Below are positions 1 through 8,590 of a DNA stretch of 33,400 nucleotides, one piece after another. The notes under the pieces were generated by a model. The model was not told the DNA's origin. It worked only from the letters and a program-made list of their open reading frames with translations, and did not search any database. The stretch comes from Deltaproteobacteria bacterium (GTDB lineage: Bacteria > Desulfobacterota > JACPFL01): NCBI GenBank assembly GCA_016183025.1, contig JACPFL010000097.1:1-33400 (forward strand), read 5' to 3'. The position numbers were made by a program, and so were the translations under genes. Numbering within the stretch: the stretch's first letter is position 1; each line of letters opens with the position of its first letter.

Positions 1-2000
1 GCGGTGGCCACGTCCTCCAGCGGCAGTCCCAGCGTCTCGGCCGCGATCTGGGAGAGGACCGTGTCCGATCCCTGCCCGATGTCCGACACCCCGGTCATGA
101 GCACCGCGGTGCCGTCCTCGTTCAGCTTCACGAAGGCGCTCGAGGGGAGCAGCCCGCTGATGTGGTTGATGGAGGCCACCCCCCGGCCGCGAAGCTTCCC
201 GGCCTTGGGCCTGTCCCAGCCAATGGCCGCGGCGGCCCGCTTCAGGCACTCCTTGTACCCCACGCTCCCGTAGGGCTGCCCGCCCAGGGCCCGGTCGCCG
301 TGCTCCACGCCGTTTTTCAGGCGGAACTCCACCGGGTCGATCCCGAGGCGCCGGGCCACCTCGTCCATGAGCGACTCGGACGCGAAGGTGGACTGGGGGT
401 TGCCGAACCCCCGGAAGGCCCCGCACTTCACCTTGTTCGTGTACACGCAGATCCCCTCGATCTTCACGTGGGGGATCCGGTAGGGCCCCCGGGCCATCAT
501 GGCGCCGAACCCGGCGATCCCCGGGCCGTCGTCGGCGTAGGCCCCGGTGTCGTAGACGATCCGGGCCTGCTTGGCCACGATGCGTCCGTCTTTCGTCGCC
601 CCGATCTTCATGGAGGCGATGGCCGGGTGGCGGGGGCGCATCGCGATGAAGTCCTCATCCCGGGTCATGACGATCTTCACCGGGGCGCCAGCCTCCCGGC
701 ACAGGGCCAGGGCGATGGGCTGGACCGTGGGCTCGACCTTCCCCCCGAACCCGCCGCCCACCTTGGTGCCGATCACCCGGATCTTCGTCATGGGCAGGTG
801 CAGGGCCTCGGCGATCCGGGCCTGGGTGATGAAGACGGACTGCGTGGTGGTCCAGATGGTGACCTTCCCGGCGGCATCCACGGCCGCCACGGCCCCGCAG
901 GGCTCCAGGTACCCCTGGTGCACCATCTGGGTCCGGAAGGTGTCCTCCAGGACCACGTCGGCCTCGCGCAGCCCCTGTTCGAGGTCCCCTTCCTCGAAGG
1001 TGGTGTGGGAGCAGACGTTCCCGGACCAGACCGGCTGGAAGACCTTGGCGTAGCTGGCGTATTCCTCATGGATGAGCGGGGCCCCCTCCTGCATCGCCTC
1101 GATCGGGTCGAGGAGCGCGGGAAGCTCCTCGTACTCCACCTCGATCAGGTCCAGCGCCTCCTGGGCCACATCCGGGTCCACCGCCGCCACCGCGGCCACC
1201 GGCTCCCCGATGCAGCGGACCTTGCCCCGGGCCAGCACCGGCTCATCGAGGATGAACGGGCCCATCCGGCCGTCGGGGAGGTCCTCGGCCGTGAGCACCA
1301 CCCGGACCCCCTTGACCCGCCGCGCCTTGGAGACGTCAATCGCCCGGATGCGGGCGTGCGGGTACGGGCTCCGGAGGATCTTGCCATGCAGCATCTTGGG
1401 GAGCACGATGTCATCCACGTAGAGCGCGCGGCCGGTCGCCTTGTCCGGGCCGTCCACCCGCACCGCGCTCGTCCCCACCACGCGTGCCCCGTCGCCCGGC
1501 TGGCCGGTGGAAGGGCTTGACGGAAGCGCCTCGCCGCGCACCGTGGAGGCGGCTGCCTGCACGGCCTCCACGATCTTCACATAGCCGGTACAGCGGCAGA
1601 GGTTCCCCGAGAGCCCCTCCCGGATCTCCGCTTCAGAGGGGGCCGGGCGCTGGTCGAGCAGGGCCTTGGCCGCCAGGATCATCCCCGGCGTGCAGAACCC
1701 GCACTGCACGCCCCCGTGCTCGAGGAACGCCTGCTGCAGCGGGTGCAGGCGGCTCCCGTCAGCCAGCCCCTCGATGGTGGTGATCTTCTGCCCCTCGACC
1801 TCCAGGGCCAGCGTGAGGCAGGCGCGCACAGGCGCGCCGTCGAGCAGGACCGTGCACGCCCCGCACTCCCCCACGTCGCAGCCGAGCTTGGTCCCGGTGA
1901 GCCCCAGCTCACCGCGCAGCAGCTCCAGGAGCGTCCGCCGGGGCTCGACGAGCAGCTCCTGCTCCTGGCCGTTGACCGTGCACGCGAGTCGCTCCTTCAC
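1..2000 (-). CDS. Xanthine dehydrogenase-family oxidoreductase, fused [2Fe-2S] domain plus molybdopterin-binding domain (partial; runs off the window start)
   Basis: Minus-strand frame from GTG at 2000 stays open to position 1 (not in the ORF track because it has no stop in the window). Reads VKERLACTVNGQEQELLVEPRRTLLELLRGELGLTGTKLGCDVGECGACTVLLDG...VQCGFCTPGMILAAKALLD...LSGNLCRCTGYVKIVEAV, then in frame GTSAVRVDGPDKATGRALYVDDI...GGGFGGK...CGAFRGFGNPQ. GTGA overlap with the upstream gene stop. Confidence 0.9.
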   Translation of the reverse strand, partial: MKERLACTVNGQEQELLVEPRRTLLELLRGELGLTGTKLGCDVGECGACTVLLDGAPVRACLTLALEVEGQKITTIEGLADGSRLHPLQQAFLEHGGVQCGFCTPGMILAAKALLDQRPAPSEAEIREGLSGNLCRCTGYVKIVEAVQAAASTVRGEALPSSPSTGQPGDGARVVGTSAVRVDGPDKATGRALYVDDIVLPKMLHGKILRSPYPHARIRAIDVSKARRVKGVRVVLTAEDLPDGRMGPFILDEPVLARGKVRCIGEPVAAVAAVDPDVAQEALDLIEVEYEELPALLDPIEAMQEGAPLIHEEYASYAKVFQPVWSGNVCSHTTFEEGDLEQGLREADVVLEDTFRTQMVHQGYLEPCGAVAAVDAAGKVTIWTTTQSVFITQARIAEALHLPMTKIRVIGTKVGGGFGGKVEPTVQPIALALCREAGAPVKIVMTRDEDFIAMRPRHPAIASMKIGATKDGRIVAKQARIVYDTGAYADDGPGIAGFGAMMARGPYRIPHVKIEGICVYTNKVKCGAFRGFGNPQSTFASESLMDEVARRLGIDPVEFRLKNGVEHGDRALGGQPYGSVGYKECLKRAAAAIGWDRPKAGKLRGRGVASINHISGLLPSSAFVKLNEDGTAVLMTGVSDIGQGSDTVLSQIAAETLGLPLEDVAT

Positions 2001-2869
2001 CGCCCCGTCCCCCTCGCCCGCTCCGTCGCCTGCGCGAGCGCGCGGGCTGTCAGCACCCGCACCATGGCTCGCTTGTACTCCGCCCCACCCCGGTGGTCGG
2101 TGGCCGGCTCAGCCCGCTGCTGGGCCAGGCGCCCGGCCTCCTCCAGCTCCGCCGCGCCGAGGCGCGTCCCCCGCAAGACCACCTCGGCCTCCGTCGCCCG
2201 GTAGGCCGCCGCGCTCGCCGCACCCACTCCGATCCGGGCCTCCCGGCAGACCCCCTGCGCATCCAACACGACCAGGGCCGCCACGCAGACCGTGGCCATG
2301 TCTGTCGCCTGGCGGCGGAGTTTCAGGAAGGCGCTCCCGCTGCCGCCTGCGAGCGCCGGGAGGCGGATCTCGGTCAGGAGCTCGTCCGGGTCCATCGCGG
2401 TCTCGTAGTAGCCCCGCAGGAACTCCGCCACCGGCAGCTCCCGGATGGCACCGGCCTTGGCCACGGCCAGCCGCGCGTCGAGGCAGAGCAAGGCTGGCGG
2501 CAGGTCCGCGGCCGGGTCCGCCTGCGAGAGGGACCCCCCGATCGTCCCCATCTGGCGGATGGCCGGGGAGCCGATCTGCGCGGCCGCCTCGGCCAGGAGC
2601 GGGGCCCGCGCCCGGACCAGCGAGGAGGCGGCGACGCTGGCGTGGATGGCGGTGGCGCCCAGGGCCAGTCCGCCGTCCGCCTCGCGGATCGCGCGGAGCC
2701 CGGCCAGCCCGCGGAGGCTGATCACGACCTCCGGCCGGACCACGCCGCTCTTCATCAGGATCAGCAGGGACTGGCCGCCTGCCAGCGGGCGGGCCCGCTC
2801 CCCGTGCTCCCGCAGCAGGCGGCAGGCCTCCTCGATGCTGCCCGGACGCACATAGCGGAAGTTCTCCAT
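1997..2869 (-). CDS. FAD-binding (CoxM/XdhB-like) subunit of xanthine dehydrogenase family
   Basis: MENFRYVRPGSIEEACRLLREHGERARPLAGGQSLLILMKSGVV...IGSPAIRQMGTIGGSLSQADPAADLPPALL; start taken at the internal ATG (2869) of ORF 1997..3001. Confidence 0.9.
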   Translation of the reverse strand: MENFRYVRPGSIEEACRLLREHGERARPLAGGQSLLILMKSGVVRPEVVISLRGLAGLRAIREADGGLALGATAIHASVAASSLVRARAPLLAEAAAQIGSPAIRQMGTIGGSLSQADPAADLPPALLCLDARLAVAKAGAIRELPVAEFLRGYYETAMDPDELLTEIRLPALAGGSGSAFLKLRRQATDMATVCVAALVVLDAQGVCREARIGVGAASAAAYRATEAEVVLRGTRLGAAELEEAGRLAQQRAEPATDHRGGAEYKRAMVRVLTARALAQATERARGTGR

Positions 2870-2898
2870 CGCGCACTCCTCGCCCGACTCCAGGGGTC

Positions 2899-3078
2899 CT
2901 ACGTCATCCGGACCATCTCCCCCTTCAGGTGGACGACCGCGCAGTTCGGGCAGTACCCGGGCGCCTTCCCCCCCTTGTCGACGTAGAGGATGTAGCCGCA
3001 CCGCACGCAGCGGTACCGCGTCTTGCCCGACGCGCCGGCCGCAGCCGCCTCCTTCCGGGTCTGGGTCCGCTTCGCCAT
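2899..3078 (-). CDS. Small (59 aa) zinc-ribbon / rubredoxin-like protein
   Basis: MAKRTQTRKEAAAAGASGKTRYRCVRCGYILYVDKGGKAPGYCPNCAVVHLKGEMVRMT; CxxC...CxxC; lies between UbiD and the XDH FAD subunit on the same strand. Confidence 0.75.
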   Translation of the reverse strand: MAKRTQTRKEAAAAGASGKTRYRCVRCGYILYVDKGGKAPGYCPNCAVVHLKGEMVRMT

Positions 3079-3092
3079 CGCTCCCTCCGCGC

Positions 3093-4733
3093 TCAGCGGG
3101 CCGACGCCGCGCGGCGTGCCGCGCTGGATTGCGGCCGGGCCACCGGTTGATCTTGCGGCCGGGCCTGCCGCTGCAGTGGCGGCCGTGACCGCGACTGGAT
3201 CTGCGCCTGGAGCCGCGCCTGCGCCTGCCGCCAGTCGCCGATGTACTCCTCCAGGTCCACCGTGTGGGTCGGGAAGTAGCAGGCCATGTGGATCATCTGC
3301 GAGCACTCTTTGTCCCGGCCGATCGGCTTCGTGCAGTCGAACCCCATCTTGGTCACCACCCCGTCCCGGCTCGAGGGGTCGAGCGGGATGCCGAGCGCAT
3401 CCTGGATGAAGATGACGTCCTCCTTCCCCCGGCAGCGGGTGGCGAAGGCCCACTCCGTCTGCACCGGGTTCCGGGCGTCGATGTCCTCGTCCACCACCCA
3501 GACGTTCTTCACCGGGTGATAGGAGAGCACCGCCGCGGCCACCTGCTTGCCCCATCCCGGGTAGATCTTCTTGATCCGGACCACGCAGTCGAAGCAGGTG
3601 CACCCGCCCGGCGTCAGGTAGATGTCCAGGATGCACTCGTCGGGGATCACCTGCCGGAGGATCTTCAGGATCTCGCACTGGAAGGCGATGATCATGGGCT
3701 GGTTCTCGTCCGGCGGCGGCCCGGTCACGATGTCGTGGTAGATCGGGGTCGATCGGTAGGTGATGGCCTTGAGGTCGAAGACCGGGGCCAGCCGCTCATC
3801 GCCGTAGTACCCGGTGAACTCCACGAACGGGGCCTCGGGCTTGCGGACGTGCGGCGGGATCTCCCCCTCGAGCACGATCTCGGCGGTGGCCGGGACCTCC
3901 AGATCCACCGTCTCGCACCGCACCATATCGATGGGCCGGCCGCGCTGTGCCCCGGCGAAGCAGAACTCGTCCTCCTCCAGGGGCATGATGGTGGACGCGG
4001 CCATCATCGAGTACGGGTCCACCCCGATCGCGACGGCCATGGGGCAGGCCAGCCCCTTCTCCCAGTACATCATGATGATGTGCCAGAGGTTGAACGGGCT
4101 CATCCACAGCCCGGTCTGGTTCTTCTTGTGGATGTAGAGCCGGTGGACCGAGGCGTTGCGGACCCTCGTCTCCGGGTGCTTGACGATGCAGACCGTCGCG
4201 TCGATGTACCAGCCCCGGTCCTTCTCCGCGTGCCAGGTGATGGGGAACATGTTGAGGTCGACCTTCTTGCCCAGGAGGACGTGCTCCTTGCACGGGCCGT
4301 CCTTGACGAGCTTGGGCTGGAACTCCTTGATCTGCTCGGCCCGGCGCACGTACTCCCGGGTGAACTCCGGGGGGGTCGTGTCCAGCCCCAGGCAGACGCG
4401 CTCCTGGGTCCCGTAGACCGCCACGGCGAGAGGGATGTCGTACCCCTTCACGTTCTCGAACAGCAGCGCCGGGCCGTGCTCCTCGATCGCCTTCTTCGCG
4501 ACCAGGGTGGTCTCCAGGTAGCGGTCCACCGGGCGCTGCACCCGCACCAGCTCTCCCTGGGCCTCCAGGAAGCCCAGGAAGCTCCGGAAGTCCGGGAAGT
4601 CATGTCGCGGCGCGACCTGCTTGCGCACCTTCGTCGCCGTCCTGCCCGAAGGCCCGGACATCGGCGACAGGGCGCCGGGCATCGGTGGCGGCGATGCCGT
4701 CAGTGCGACCTTCTTGTTCGACTTCACCGTCAT
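3093..4733 (-). CDS. UbiD-family decarboxylase
   Basis: 546-aa ORF; FPDFRSFLGFLEAQGELVRVQRPVD, GPALLFENVKGYD, PFVEFTGYYGDERLAPVFDLKAITYRSTPIYHDIV, CILDIYLTPGGCTCFDCVVRIKK, VVDEDIDARNPVQTEWAFATR typical of UbiD. Confidence 0.92.
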   Translation of the reverse strand: MTVKSNKKVALTASPPPMPGALSPMSGPSGRTATKVRKQVAPRHDFPDFRSFLGFLEAQGELVRVQRPVDRYLETTLVAKKAIEEHGPALLFENVKGYDIPLAVAVYGTQERVCLGLDTTPPEFTREYVRRAEQIKEFQPKLVKDGPCKEHVLLGKKVDLNMFPITWHAEKDRGWYIDATVCIVKHPETRVRNASVHRLYIHKKNQTGLWMSPFNLWHIIMMYWEKGLACPMAVAIGVDPYSMMAASTIMPLEEDEFCFAGAQRGRPIDMVRCETVDLEVPATAEIVLEGEIPPHVRKPEAPFVEFTGYYGDERLAPVFDLKAITYRSTPIYHDIVTGPPPDENQPMIIAFQCEILKILRQVIPDECILDIYLTPGGCTCFDCVVRIKKIYPGWGKQVAAAVLSYHPVKNVWVVDEDIDARNPVQTEWAFATRCRGKEDVIFIQDALGIPLDPSSRDGVVTKMGFDCTKPIGRDKECSQMIHMACYFPTHTVDLEEYIGDWRQAQARLQAQIQSRSRPPLQRQARPQDQPVARPQSSAARRAASAR

Positions 4734-4758
4734 CCTCCCTTCGCCCCGGCCAGGGGCC

Positions 4759-5592
4759 TCAGGCCACGAAGCGGGTCTCCCGTTCCCAGAAGATCAGCCG
4801 CCGTCGGGCCCACACGAGCAGGTTGTCGAAGATGAAGCCCACCACCCCGATGCCCAGGATCCCGACGAACATGTCCCGGCTTCGGAACGAGGCCGAGGAG
4901 TAGATGATGAGGTAGCCCAGGCCGTTGTTCGAGCCGATCATCTCGGTGATGACCACCAGGACGAGGGCGATGGGCATGGCGATGCGGATCCCGGAGAAGA
5001 TGTGGGGGGCCGCCGCCGGGATCACCACCCGCCGGAAGATGACCGCCGGCCCGGCCCCCATGTTGCGCGCGGCCCAGAACAGGAGCGGGTTGACCGCGCG
5101 CGTGCCGTAGTACGTGTTGATGACCATCGGGTAGACGCACTCGAGGAAGATCAGGGCGATCTTCGAGACGTTCCCCAGGCCGAAGATGAAGACCAGGATC
5201 GGGTAGATGGAGATCTTGGGGACCGGGTAGGTCACCGCGAAGAAGCGCTCCAGCGCCAGCTCCGCCGCCCGGAACCGGCCCATGAGGAAGCCGATGATGA
5301 CGCCCACCACGGTGGCCAGCAGGAACCCGACCAGGGCCCGGTAGACCGAGTGGCCCACGTGCATGAACAGGCTCAGGTTCCCGGCCATCCTCGCCGCCTC
5401 CTGGAGCACCCCCGCGATCGAGGGGAGCAGCAAGGGGCTCACCCACCCCGAGTGGGCCACCACCTCCCAGGTCCCCAGGATCGCGAGGCACGACGTCGCC
5501 TTCCGGGCGCGGCTCCAGCCACGCCCCTGCACGCCCACGCGCCCGGCCGCCCTCGCCTTCTCCCGCTTCCCCGGCGCCGGCCCGCTGCTCAT
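4759..5592 (-). CDS. ABC transporter permease (NitT/TauT/SsuC type)
   Basis: MSSGPAPGKREKARAAG...FRRVVIPAAAPHIFSGIRIAMPIALVLVVITEMIGSNNGLGYLI; EAA-loop-like motif and TM segments; ATGA overlap with the upstream permease. Confidence 0.88.
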   Translation of the reverse strand: MSSGPAPGKREKARAAGRVGVQGRGWSRARKATSCLAILGTWEVVAHSGWVSPLLLPSIAGVLQEAARMAGNLSLFMHVGHSVYRALVGFLLATVVGVIIGFLMGRFRAAELALERFFAVTYPVPKISIYPILVFIFGLGNVSKIALIFLECVYPMVINTYYGTRAVNPLLFWAARNMGAGPAVIFRRVVIPAAAPHIFSGIRIAMPIALVLVVITEMIGSNNGLGYLIIYSSASFRSRDMFVGILGIGVVGFIFDNLLVWARRRLIFWERETRFVA

Positions 5593-6359
5593 CGCCGCCG
5601 GGCCTCCCAGGTCAGGGCCCGCTGCCGGACGTAGACCAGGAGCCGGTCGTTGGCGAACCCGAGGATGGCGATGGTCACGATGGCCACGAACATGATGTCG
5701 AAGCGCAGATTGGCCTCGGCGAACGAGATCAGGAAGCCGAGCCCCGAACTCGCCCCGATCATCTCGGCGGAGAAGAGCAGGATGAAGGAGAGGGCCAGGG
5801 CCACCCGCAGGCCGGAGAAGATCTGGGGCAGCGCCGTCGGCAGCACGATCCGGCGGAAGATCTGCGCGGGGGTCGCCCCCATGTTGAGCGCCGACCAGAC
5901 GTGGAGCCGGTCCACGGCCCGGGCCCCGTAGTAGGCGTTGATGAAGACCGGGTAGAAGCAGGCCAGCAGGATGACCAGGATCTTGGACGCGTCCCCGATC
6001 CCGAACCACACGATGAGGACCGGGAGGATGGCGATCTTGGGGATGGGGTAGGTCAGGGAGATGAGCGGGTTGAACAGATCCTCGGCGCGGCGCGAGATCC
6101 CCGACAGGAGCCCGAGCCCGATCCCGAGCAGGGAGCCCGCGAGGAAGCCCGCGTACGAGCGCACGAGGCTGGACCTGAGGTGGCCGAAGAGCTCCCCCGA
6201 CGTCACCATCTCGCCGAACTGCGCCACAATGACCGAGGGGCCGAGCAGGTACTCGGGGAGCCACCCGAGCCCGTAGAGCCCCTGCCACAGGACGACGAGC
6301 CCGAGCAGCGAGGCGTACGACTGGGCCGCCCGCCAGACCCGGCCATGACGCCGTTTCAT
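5589..6359 (-). CDS. ABC transporter permease (NitT/TauT/SsuC type)
   Basis: MKRRHGRVWRAAQSYASLLGLVVLWQGLYGLGWLPEYLLG...RRIVLPTALPQIFSGLRVALALSFILLFSAEMIGASSGLGFLI; ATGA overlap with the IclR gene stop. Confidence 0.88.
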   Translation of the reverse strand: MKRRHGRVWRAAQSYASLLGLVVLWQGLYGLGWLPEYLLGPSVIVAQFGEMVTSGELFGHLRSSLVRSYAGFLAGSLLGIGLGLLSGISRRAEDLFNPLISLTYPIPKIAILPVLIVWFGIGDASKILVILLACFYPVFINAYYGARAVDRLHVWSALNMGATPAQIFRRIVLPTALPQIFSGLRVALALSFILLFSAEMIGASSGLGFLISFAEANLRFDIMFVAIVTIAILGFANDRLLVYVRQRALTWEARRR

Positions 6360-7162
6360 CCCCGTCCCCCGTTGGCCCGGCGGACCCCTCGCGCCCCCCG
6401 CGCCCGGACCCCGCCCCACAGGTCGCGGGCGATCTCCCCGGCCGTCGCCTTCAGAAGCTGGACCATCGTCAGGACCTTCACGGCCGCCAGGCGGAAGAGC
6501 GGGCCCGCCACGGTGAGGGAGGCCACTGGGCGACCCACCGGATCGAAGACCGGCACGGCGATCCCCCAGGTCCCACGGGCCAGCTCCTCACGGCTGAAGT
6601 CGTAGCCGCGCCGGCGGATCTCCCGCAGGCGGCGCCCCAGCTCCCGCTTGCCGGTGATCGTGCGCGGGGCCAGCCGGGCCGGCCGCAGGGACGCCACCAC
6701 GCTGCGCTGCTCGGCCTCGGGCAGGTAGGCGAGGAGCACCTTGCCCGAGGCCCCAGCGTACAGGGGGCTGGCGTTTCCGGGCTTGATCCAGTACCGGATA
6801 TGGCCGTGGGGGCTCTCGATGTAGGCGATGCAGATCCGGTCCATCCCCTCCCGGATCGCCAGGTAGACGGACTCCCGGGCCTCATCGGCCAGGCGCTGCA
6901 TCCAGGGGTACGCGGCCCCGACGAGATTGATGCTCTCGGCCGCCACCATCCCGAGCCGGAACAGGGCGACCCCGGGGCTGTACTTGCGGGACAGGAGATC
7001 CTGGCGCACGAACCCCCGCCGCTCCAGGTTGTCGAGGAACCGGTAGAGCGAGCTGCGGGGGATGCGCACAGCCCTGGCGATCTCCTCCAGGCCAAGGGCC
7101 GGGGCCCCGTCAGAGAAGGCGAGCAGGATGTCCAGCCCGCGCGAGAGCGACTTCAGCTCCAT
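6356..7162 (-). CDS. IclR-family transcriptional regulator
   Basis: MELKSLSRGLDILLAFSDGAPALGLEEIARAVRIPRSSLYRFLDNLERRGFVRQD...; C-terminal IclR effector domain (SGKVLLAYLPEAEQR, GTWGIAVPVFDPVGRPVASLTVAGP). Confidence 0.93.
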   Translation of the reverse strand: MELKSLSRGLDILLAFSDGAPALGLEEIARAVRIPRSSLYRFLDNLERRGFVRQDLLSRKYSPGVALFRLGMVAAESINLVGAAYPWMQRLADEARESVYLAIREGMDRICIAYIESPHGHIRYWIKPGNASPLYAGASGKVLLAYLPEAEQRSVVASLRPARLAPRTITGKRELGRRLREIRRRGYDFSREELARGTWGIAVPVFDPVGRPVASLTVAGPLFRLAAVKVLTMVQLLKATAGEIARDLWGGVRARGARGVRRANGGRG

Positions 7163-7181
7163 CCTCGGCCCGGCTCCACGC

Positions 7182-8573
7182 TCACCGCTCGTCCAGGCGC
7201 ACCCCGTAGGACGCCCAGTCGGCCTCGACCTGACGCATGACGGCGTCCGGGATCCGGTTCTGCTCGGGGAACCCCTTGCGGCCCAGCGGCAGGGTCGCGT
7301 CGATCCCCATCTTCGTTCCGATCCCGCTCGGGAAACTCGGCTGCGAGGGGTCCAGCTTCATCCCGGCCGCGTCGGTGACCACGATCAGGTCCCGGTCGGC
7401 CTGGAACCGGGTGGCGATGGCCCACTCCACCATGTGCGGGTCCCGGATGTCGATGTCGTCGTCCACGACGATGGCGAGCTTCGTCTGGTTGGTGCGGAGC
7501 AGGTCCATGAGCACGTTCTTCCCCTGCCCCTCCACCTGCTTCCGGATGGACGCGATGGCGTGCAGCCCCGCGCATCCCCCCGGGGTGAAGTGGACATCCA
7601 CCACGCTGGGGCAGGTCAGGGAGCGGATCTTCTTGAACCACTCGGGCTCCCGCGCCACCGCCTGCATGATGTTGGTGGGCCCCCAGACCGGGTAGCCCTC
7701 GTAGGTGACGGCGTAGATCGGGTCGCGCCGGTGGGTCATGGCCGTGATCTCCACCACCGGTCGCGGGGCCCGCCCGGACATGTACCCCGTCCACTCCCCG
7801 AAGGGCCCCTCGTCTTCCCGGGCCCCGGGCAGCACCCGCCCCTCGATCACGATCTCCGCATGGGCCGGGACCTCGAGGTCCACGCTCTCGCAGCGGACCA
7901 GCTCGAGAGGGGCCCGGCGCAGCGAGCTGGCCAGCACGTACTCGTCCTCGTCGAACCCCATGGGCGCCTGGGTGCAGAGGTAGGCACAGGGCTCGGTGCC
8001 GATGGCGAGGGCGAACTCCAGGGGCTCCCCGCGCGCCTCGGCCTTCTCGATGCAGACCCCCGCGTGCTGCGGCGGCTTGACCAGGAGCCCGGTGCGGCGC
8101 GGCCCCTTGACCTCCATCCGGTAGATCCCGACGTTGCGCACCCCGGTATCGGGGTCCTTGCAGATGAACTGGGCGAAGGTGATGTAGGGACCCCCGTCCC
8201 CCTCGTGCCAGAGGATGGGGACCGGGAAGGTGGTCAGGTCCACGTCCCGGACCCTCACCTCCTTGCACGGCCCGTCCGCGACCAGCACCGGCTCGATCCT
8301 GCGCTCCATCCGGTCGAGCCACACCCGCAGGAGGTCGCGCTCCTCGCACTCCAGGGCCACGGCCACCCGGCGGCGCGTACCGAACGGGTTGTTGAGCACC
8401 GGGGTGCTGCTCCCCTTCACGGACTCGAACAGCAGGACCGGGCCCCGGCGGGCGATGGTCTTGATGCAGACCCCGGCCAGCTCGTACTCCGGGCTGACCT
8501 GGCGCGTGACGCGGCAGAGCTCCCCCTGGCGCTCCAGCGCGGCCAGGTACTCCCGCAGATCGGCGTAGGGCAT
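7182..8573 (-). CDS. UbiD-family decarboxylase (second paralogue)
   Basis: MPYADLREYLAALERQGELCRVTRQVSPEYELAGVCIKTIARRGPVLLFESVKGS...GPFGEWTGYMSG...VDDDIDIRDPHMVEWAIATRFQADRDLIV; start taken at ATG 8573 within ORF 7182..8660. Confidence 0.92.
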   Translation of the reverse strand: MPYADLREYLAALERQGELCRVTRQVSPEYELAGVCIKTIARRGPVLLFESVKGSSTPVLNNPFGTRRRVAVALECEERDLLRVWLDRMERRIEPVLVADGPCKEVRVRDVDLTTFPVPILWHEGDGGPYITFAQFICKDPDTGVRNVGIYRMEVKGPRRTGLLVKPPQHAGVCIEKAEARGEPLEFALAIGTEPCAYLCTQAPMGFDEDEYVLASSLRRAPLELVRCESVDLEVPAHAEIVIEGRVLPGAREDEGPFGEWTGYMSGRAPRPVVEITAMTHRRDPIYAVTYEGYPVWGPTNIMQAVAREPEWFKKIRSLTCPSVVDVHFTPGGCAGLHAIASIRKQVEGQGKNVLMDLLRTNQTKLAIVVDDDIDIRDPHMVEWAIATRFQADRDLIVVTDAAGMKLDPSQPSFPSGIGTKMGIDATLPLGRKGFPEQNRIPDAVMRQVEADWASYGVRLDER

Positions 8574-8590
8574 GCCCCCCCTCCCCCGCG

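Noticed and set aside
162-1520. 452-aa plus-strand ORF (and similar long plus ORFs at 3264-4835, 7062-8594, 13550-15079, 27696-29453)
   Set aside because: Antisense shadows of well-supported minus-strand genes; composition dominated by G, R, P, H, D, V as expected from high-GC third-position bias, with no recognisable domains.
1666-2721. 351-aa plus ORF rich in P/R/S
   Set aside because: Low-complexity antisense frame opposite the [2Fe-2S] and FAD domains.
4759-6288. 509-aa ORF as a fused double permease
   Set aside because: The N-terminal part is an out-of-frame reading through the neighbouring permease; ATGA overlap supports a start at 5592.
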